64,000 bases of DNA, taken from contig OX393562.1 in the NCBI GenBank assembly GCA_947652115.1, positions 30,497,931-30,561,930 of the forward strand, read 5' to 3'. The position numbers and the translations under genes were made by a program. Of the stretch, positions 56,713 to 64,000 are shown piece by piece (the first letter of the stretch is position 1; the number at the start of each line of letters is the position of its first letter). The notes under the pieces were generated by a model. The model made no database searches, had not been told where the DNA came from, and saw nothing but the letters and a program-made list of their open reading frames with translations. The DNA comes from Blastomussa wellsi. Its lineage: Eukaryota; Cnidaria; Anthozoa; Scleractinia; Plerogyridae.

Positions 56713-59700
56713 ATGGGATGTGGATCGAGCACTTATCCAGCAGATGCTCAAAATGATGAAAGTCTCGGTGACAATAATGCTGAAGATACCAGCACAAAAT
56801 CAGGTGAGAGCATTATTTAACTGATTCACTGATCACAGTTGCAGCATGTGCAGTGCTATTTCTGATCTCGCAAAATGCTTCAGCACATTGCATGATTCCA
56901 CTTTCCCCAGACCTCTCAACCATAAAGACCTTAAAGGGCCTTTGTCACCTTTCTACGCTTATGTGACGATTTGATTTCTGTTCTGATGGAACATGACAGT
57001 TTTATCTTGTTTGATGATAGCAGATGAGAGTTGATGAAAACTCTTGTGAGAGCGAGACTCAACTCTCATAAACCCTCATCCTTGCTTGGCCTCAGCTTTA
57101 CATGTACATGTAGGCACCATCCAGAGTAACCCCACCCACCTCTACCTGTTGACTGTTTGAGATCTTATTGGCTGTTTGAAAATTATCATTAATTTTATTG
57201 TAGTGGGAAGAACTAATTACAAGGGACAACAAGAGGTTGAACATGCTTTGTCAAAGGAAGAGGAAGGAGAGGTACATCAAGCAAAACATGCCTCTGGTCT
57301 GATGCAAGAAAAACTAGATGTTACTACAACGTTAGACCAGACTGAGCGAGCAAAATCAGCAAAAGATGAGTCAGGTTCTAACAACGTGCAAAACAATGAA
57401 AGTGTCATTGCAGTTGAAACAGAAGGTTCCAATGGAAATAACAAAGACAGTAATGCTGAGGGAGTTCCTCAGCCAACCTACCAAGAGGATTCGTGTACAG
57501 TGTTAAGCAGGGATCATGGAAGTAACAATGAGATGGGTGCTCATGGCACAGCTACCATCACTTCTCAGAATAAAAGTGGACATTCTGTCAAAAATGTCCA
57601 AATGTCATCTGTCAAAAATGGCAGTTGTAGTACAGATCTGGTGCAAAAGACTACACATAATGAAACAGATTTGACCATAGACCAGGTGCATGCAGTTGCT
57701 ACATCTTCTAAGCATGGCCTTTGCGAAAATGAAACACCTAGTACTAGTATTGAAAATTCTGAAGAGGAAAAAGAGTTAAAAATACAAACAGCTTCACGTC
57801 ATGAAACAATTTTGAATGTGCATGTAACCCAGTCAATTGCCACACCTTGCCATGACATTGAAGAAAATGAAAGTGGTCCTAATACTAATGAAAAATATGA
57901 AGAGGAAAAACAGCAAGCTAACAGTGCTGTTACATGTAATGTTGCAAAAACAACATCTGAATTGTCTAGTACGTCTCCAGATACAGGCGTTCAAGTATCT
58001 GAAAATCATTTGGATGATGTTAATGAAGCAAGTGACCAGCTTCCTAGCCTCTGTGTTAACTCCAACCAAGAAGAAATTAATGAAATGGTACTGGATGACA
58101 GGCAAGTTGCAGAAACAAATTCTGTCACGTTGCTGCAAACTACTGATGATCCTGACCAGACAGACACTACTTTGGGTCAGGAAGAAGATGCCTTCAAGCA
58201 AAATGTGACAGATGAAAGTATTGTAGAAGTACAAAATGAAAAACCCAGCAATGTATATGAAAGCAGGTTAAATCCTCAAACGACCTTGCTCCTGTTTGGA
58301 CACTCAAGCAGTGAAGTCTTAATGACAGAGTCACTGCAGACTGGCATGCAAGAAAAGAACTCTGACTCTGCACTGAGCTGCAATTCACAACAGCAAGAAA
58401 CAAGCTGTTACTTGAGTGAAAATGTTGAGAGCATTGTTGCAATTCCTTCCGAAGAAGGAAATCAACTCCAGGTGAAAGATTCAGGCAGTCTTTCAGTCAC
58501 TGGTGAAGTAGAGAACAATGAAACTAAATCTATAGACTCTGTGCCATCTAGAGACATTGGCGCTGAAAACAGGCTAATTTCAGCATTGCGGCTTTCCTGT
58601 AAACTATCACCTGGGCATCTTGTTCAAAGTCTTGATGTCAAAGGTGTGATGTCAATTCACTTGATGCGTTCACTCTCACCAGGGGTAGTGACTGTTGCAG
58701 AGTTAGTAAAGAAACTTGTTCATTTGACTGAACTTGATCTATCTGGAAATCTGCTTGGACCTCAAGGATTTCGTGTTATTTGTCTGGCTATCAGGGAGAA
58801 TACAAAGTTAAAGTGCTTAAACTTAGCAAACAATTTAGCAGATACTGATAGTTCTGTAAGTACTTTATTCTCCTATTAAACAAGACGTTCTAGATGCTAT
58901 AAATGGGATGGTGGTTCCCACATTAGGGTACAAATTGCAAATTTGTACTTTTGAAGTCATTGCACAAAGTGGAATTGAGCATCCTGAAAATTGAACTTGC
59001 ATCGTTTCCACATCTCTTGAAACCAAGATAAACCATTGACAACAATATGAAATATAGCATGCTTATGTAAATTAAGAGAATATTATTAGCAAAAATTAAT
59101 GAAACATTATTTTTATCAGTAGCTGTTGTTGAAAGTGTGCAGTTTATTTTATCAGTTGTTTATGCTTTGATGGTTGACTCGATCAGACTGACAACTGAGT
59201 GTGAGAATAACCTGCCCAGGCAATTGTTACACTGAAATTTCTTGTTTGTTTTTTTTTTTTATAGTTTTTTGTTCCGGCTTGGTATATCAGTTCAGATACC
59301 AAGGCCTGTAAACCAATAAAAATTCGGGAATTGGCTGGGTTTTAATATTTCTTATAATAGTTAAAAAGAAAAACTGAGAGTTGTCATTTCTTCAATTAGG
59401 AGTGTGTAGGCATGATGTTATGTACTAACAGCGCTTTGGAGACACTGGATATCTCGGGGAATAACCTCGGCAGTGACTATTTTTCAAGGTGTGTAGGTCC
59501 GGCACTGAGGACAAACAAGTCCTTGACAACTTTAAAGTTTTCCAGCTGTGGCTCCAAAGATGTGTCGGCTATTTGTGATGCCATTGCTGAAGAAAACGTA
59601 ACTATCCAGGAACTGGATGTGAGTAATAACCATGTTGGAGCTGTGTTTGGTGAAGGTTTGTCAAACATCTTGCAGGTAAGTGACTGTAGTTTGAATTGAC

Positions 59701-62556
59701 CATAAACAAGGGCACCCAACGAGTCTGTTCCCCACTTTATCTGTTCCTCAGCACAAATGTTGCTGACTGGCAAAATGGTTCTAATCAATCGATCAATTGA
59801 ACTGCTTGACGAAGGCTTGGATCTTGTTGAGAAGAGTGGATTTCAACGGTTTTCAGTGCTAATTGCTGGCTGGGACCTGGCTGGGACAAAATTATGGATC
59901 ATGTGCTGTCAAAAAGTAACAGATACATTTTTCCCAGCAACACTAAAGAACACTTGTAATGTTTTAATATCACATATTTTTATTCATTTTGCCACAGTTT
60001 GTTCATTTGGTGCCCCTGAGTAATAGAATCCTCCCTTATCACCACCAAGATATTATACAGCTGGCACTTTCTTCCTCATACCATAAAATTAAAAAAGTCT
60101 GTGCTCCCATGAAAATAAGCCCCCAGCCCCCCATCCCAAACCCAGATGCCAAAATCATTCTGAAAGTCCATATGCCTTTTTTTAGTTCTAACTCTTAATA
60201 TTTCTTATCATGGTAGTACTTGTTTTGGGTTTCATATGGTTATGCTCAGAGCATTTTGCTGTGTGGTATCTTTGCATGGCCCGAACATTTCATTCATAGT
60301 ATCACGTCAACATGTCATATGAAGTTCAACAAGTTGAACTCTGAGGGACATGCCAGGCTTGAAATTGTGAGGACACACAAGGGGACATGTTGCCACATTT
60401 TCATGTGTGTGCATGTAAATTGTGTTTAATATGCTGCATGACCCAGCTACACATCCCTGCAACATGTCCCCTGTATGTGAACAAGACATGATTTTGTTGT
60501 TGCCGCATGACCTTGTGTCATGTCTCCTTGTGTGTAGGCACCTTAAAGCAGACTTACGCATACACCCACTAATTGTAAAGGAGAGTAAACACACGCACAC
60601 AAGGAAATAGAAAACACCCGCTCCCTGGTGCTTGCATTTGCGCTTTGGTTTGCACTTGCTTTTGCAAGCGCATCGCAGCTTTATTGATGCGTTGCATGCT
60701 GTGATTCTCACAGAAACCAGGTTGCTGTTTGCGGCATCTCGATGTCCATGGCACTAACCTTGGAAAAGAAGGGATGAAGGCTTTATTAAGAGGAATAGAA
60801 CAAAACAATTCCCTCGTCTCTCTGAATGCTGCTGGACATGAGGTAGGTTTCTGTACAAGTAACAAACAAACATTGCCTGAACTTACCGTAAGCATAAATT
60901 AGCTACCTTGCAAAAAATGTACTTGATGGGATGTGGTTGTTTTGGACACAGGTGTTGAAATATTTTTGTACTTCACTGATTTTCAGGTCTCCTGTCTGTC
61001 ATTTTTAATGGAGTTTTTGTACAGCTGTATTTGTCATCCCACTCTGGAGGAGCTGATCCTTGACAGTAGCAAAGTTCTTGAACACGAAGAATGGCAACCT
61101 CAAGGTCTTCTTTTTTGTTCACTTGACAAATATCAAATTCTTGTACTTAATTATTGTTCCTTTAGAAGACATTTTCAATGTAGCTTTTTACGAAATGAAC
61201 TACAGCGAAATGCTGCACTTAAAAAGTAACAAAGCTTAAATAAATAAATGCCTATTGAGCAGAGCTATAGCTCTGGATTTTTTCGTCCTCTGCTAAAGCA
61301 CAACGCGAAATATCCAAGTTCTGTGAATTTTGGAGAATGTGAACCACGGCGGCTTAATTGTCGTCATTCTGTTTGAAAATAAACTCTATCTATATATCTT
61401 CTACGAGAGAAACATTTGAAAGCGATAGATGCTCTGATTAATTGAGAGATTCGCAAGTAAAATGGAGATTCATTTTTAACCACGCGTCGTCCTCGCCGTC
61501 GTCGTCATTGCTGGAGTTCCCTACTGAGTCTAAGAAGGCAACGTTTATATTCACTTCTGATTAACAGCACCTCTTGTTTGTCTGTTGTTTGACTTGATAT
61601 AGGCGTGTCTACCTCAGAGGGAAGTTCCAGTCTCACCAAACTACTCCTGTCAGGATGTTCTTTGACAAACCAAGCATTGCGAACACTGTCTGAAAAGACC
61701 CCAGGAAAATTATGTTGTCTTGTGTACTTGGATCTGTCCGGTAACGAACGGCTGACTACAGAATGTTTATCAAGTATTTGTACCATGACCTCTTGTCTGG
61801 GTGAGTAGAAGAAGGAACGTGGTTTTTCTCTATTGAAACTTGCAATCCTCTTGCCTGTTTGGGCCCCCTTGGTCACTTGATTCCGCATTTCATCGAATGT
61901 GAATATCTCCCTTTGAAACAAGAACCATCCATTAATTCTATCTATACCCAAACAAAGGAACGTGTTTGAATAGAGTGTGAGACCTGTATGGTAAAATATG
62001 AGATTGATTGATTGATCAGATTGATCTAGTAAATGCTAATCTCATAATAATTTGTTTTTTTTTTTCAGCTCAAAGTTGCCCTTTATCTTTTCTGGACTTC
62101 TCATTAAACGCTGCCGACGACATTGCTGTTGATATCATAAAGACACAAGAGCTAAAAAACCTGAAGTCATTGCTTCTGAAGAAATGCAGAATTACACCGA
62201 CGAACGTAGCTGATCTTTCCACGTTCATCACCACGACAACGCGTGATTTCTTGCACATATCCTCCTTGACGTTGGACGGAATCAAACTGTCAGGTACAGA
62301 TGCATTGAAAGGTATGCTGGGATTGTCCGACATGTTTATACCCACAAATCCATGCAGCCTTGAGTTGCTGTCACTCGTTGGGTGTGGCTTGAACGATAGG
62401 GACGTAAAGCCTTTGATGAGCGCCATCTGTAACGGACTGATTATCAAAGAACTGAAGCTATCGGCTAATCGGCTCACTGATACAGCGGTGAACTACTTAC
62501 TAGATTCTTCTGGAACGTCGCTTTCTCTTCAAGTACTTGATCTTTCGATAAACAAG
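56713..62556 (+). CDS. Acidic-region plus leucine-rich-repeat protein with MGCGSS N-terminus (3' end beyond window)
   Basis: Coding exons: 56713-56803, 57204-58855, 59400-59675, 60714-60842, 60987-61104, 61603-61800, 62069-62556. Phases join to 984 residues with no stop; the gene continues to the right. The start ATG (56713) follows an acceptor-like TTTTGTAG, so a 5' UTR intron is likely. The N-terminus MGCGSS fits N-myristoylation at Gly2 and S-acylation at Cys3, suggesting membrane anchoring. Residues ~31-500 are acidic, Glu/Ser/Thr/Asn-rich and probably disordered. From about 505 on, ribonuclease-inhibitor-type LRRs follow: LTELDLSGNLLGPQGFRVIC, LKCLNLANN, LETLDISGNNLGSDY, IQELDVSNNHVG, LRHLDVHGTNLG, LVYLDLSGNERL, IKELKLSANRLTD and LQVLDLSINK. 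Such repeats serve protein binding, as in NLR- and RNH1-type proteins; no NACHT domain is seen here. Donors at 61105 (GTCTTC) and 62557 (GTTGGT) are weak but the phases fit. No named orthologue assigned. Confidence 0.82.
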
Positions 62557-63637
62557 GTTGGTATTGTTCGGAGCAGTGAAGCTAATGATAAACGCTTCTT
62601 TTAGAAATCGAATATGTTCCATTTTATTTCTGTGTTGATGAGATTGCTACATTGCTGTTCGGTACTTAAACTGAAGAAATTGGTGCAATTTGCTATTTGC
62701 AAGCAGTTCTTTAACTTTTAACAATTAGATTGTGAGCTCTCCATTACCATCGCGTGATAATTGATGAGGGCGATTAATTGTTTTAGTATAAATCTACTAG
62801 ACGATCAAAACTTAACTGCGTGATTATCCAAATCGTTTTCACAGACACTGAAAACACCTCACTAACGTGAAACAGTGGACGCCATTTTGTAGACAACCGC
62901 TGCTCACTGTCTACAAATGAATGGAAATGGCGTAGCCAATCAGAGAACAGCATTTGCGATAGAACGCAAGTAGATTTGTACTAAAACTCTATCTAAGCCT
63001 TGAACACTAATTTACCACTCCAAGCATCAACATGAGCAAGCTGAGACACGTTAGTCTTACAGGGCCTCACAAATCGAGTTGTATAAATCGGCAGCTGAAA
63101 ATTGTTCCAACAATATGACAGAATGTTTGAAAGTACAGTACCGCTCAAATGTAAGTTACCACCTCTCGTCTCGTTTCTCGCGATACGAGTCTCGTTTCTC
63201 GCGATACGAGTCTCGTTTCTCGCGAGAAGGTTCTCGTTTCTCTCGAGAGTCACTGAAGCGTTTAGTATGGAATATATTACTCGCAAGAAAGCGGCTTCCA
63301 TGTAAAAGATTTTTGTTTGCAGTCCACAACCGACCGGCGACGCGATCTTAAAAGATATGGTTGTTTTTTAGATTTTTGACACTTCACGGCAGTTGCCGGT
63401 GAGCTTGATTACACTAAAATATACCGAATTTGAAGAAACAATGTTTAATGTCTTTAATCGAGGTGCTTTTCGATGCGTCGTTCACATTCATTAAATTTTT
63501 GACAAGGGGAAGTTTTGCTCTCGGCACACATCGGCGAGACAAAACAGATCTTTCAATTTCACGGCTCACAGCTGTTGCAATAGTGGACCCTATATACTCA
63601 AAGGCTCTTTCTGTGAGGCAAAGTTTAAATCTGCATA
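62557..63637. other. Presumed intron of the LRR gene
   Basis: Follows the weak donor at 62557. No further LRR exon is recognised before the window ends. Contains the 21-bp tandem repeat at 63174-63250. Confidence 0.5.
63174..63250. repeat. 21-bp tandem repeat
   Basis: TCTCGTTTCTCGCGATACGAG is repeated about 3.5 times, the last unit diverged. The TCGCGA and CTCGAGAG centres make it partly self-complementary. Confidence 0.85.
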
Positions 63638-63915
63638 CGAGCCTAGTGGTCCATCAGGCCTGAGCTTACCCCGGTTTCTGTTGCATTAAGCGACTGAAAG
63701 TATTTCTACTCCCCCTGGATGGGATGCTAGTCAATTGCAGGGTCACCCTCCAGCAGTAAATTCGCCGGTATATATACACCTGGGTGGATAGAGGCACTAT
63801 GACAGTGAAATGTCTTGCCCAAGAACACAACGCAGTGTCCCGTCCAGGGCTCGAGTCGAAGCCAGGTCGTTCAATCCAGAGTCCAGCGCTACAATTAGGC
63901 CACCGCGCCTCCATA
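63638..63915 (-). mobile_element. tRNA-derived SINE, minus-strand copy
   Basis: The minus strand reads GGCGCGGTGGCCTAATTGTA, TGTGTTCTTGGGCAAGACAT, CACCCAGGTGTATATATACC and TAGCATCCCATCCAGGGGGA, ending CACTAGGCTCG. Same family as 13600-13825 but longer and with a better preserved B-box region. Confidence 0.85.
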
Positions 63916-64000
63916 CAGTGCTGTGCTTACACGAGTAAGAGACTTTTTTCACTCGTTAGATTCGAAATGGTGGAGCTGAGAAATTAGCCGAAGCTTTGTC

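Overview
This is a piece of an animal nuclear genome, most likely a scleractinian coral or a close anthozoan relative. The evidence is intron-rich genes with GT-AG introns, a metazoan-type tRNA-Cys, SLC6 and CUB families, Penelope-like elements with a GIY-YIG domain, and tRNA-derived SINE and MITE families that I recognise as typical of corals. No bacterial gene organisation is present. Species cannot be fixed from sequence alone. A 200-base run of N (16733-16932) marks an assembly gap.

Layout. (1) 1-14141 holds two tandem plus-strand SLC6 transporter genes of the B0AT-like neutral amino-acid branch. The first enters from the left edge and only its last three coding exons are visible. The second is complete, with 9 coding exons joining in frame to 621 residues. 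Their introns carry a Penelope-like fragment with a hammerhead-ribozyme-like motif, SINEs, MITEs and a 55-bp minisatellite. (2) 14142-33699 has no gene I can support. It is a repeat-rich stretch with a second Penelope tail plus ribozyme-like motif, a duplicated ~1-kb segment, several hairpin elements, and a ~5.3-kb satellite of tRNA-like modules (24136-29405) with an 803-bp higher-order repeat. (3) 33700-51066 is a plus-strand gene assembled here from 9 coding exons (622 residues): signal peptide, three CUB domains, one membrane segment, and a cytoplasmic tail with a PPxY motif. Its introns hold a DIRS-like fragment, an antisense tRNA-Cys(GCA) gene, and large inverted-repeat elements. (4) 53186-53815 is a 5'-truncated LINE. 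(5) 56713 to the right edge is a plus-strand gene with an MGCGSS acylation-type N-terminus, a long acidic Ser/Thr-rich region and ribonuclease-inhibitor-type leucine-rich repeats. It is incomplete in the window.

The genes do not form an obvious joint pathway. The most unusual items are the tRNA-module satellite that appears to have grown from a SINE, the hammerhead-like motifs tied to Penelope tails, and an exon-limited gene-conversion signature between the two SLC6 copies. Exon borders were placed by eye from splice sites and reading phase.
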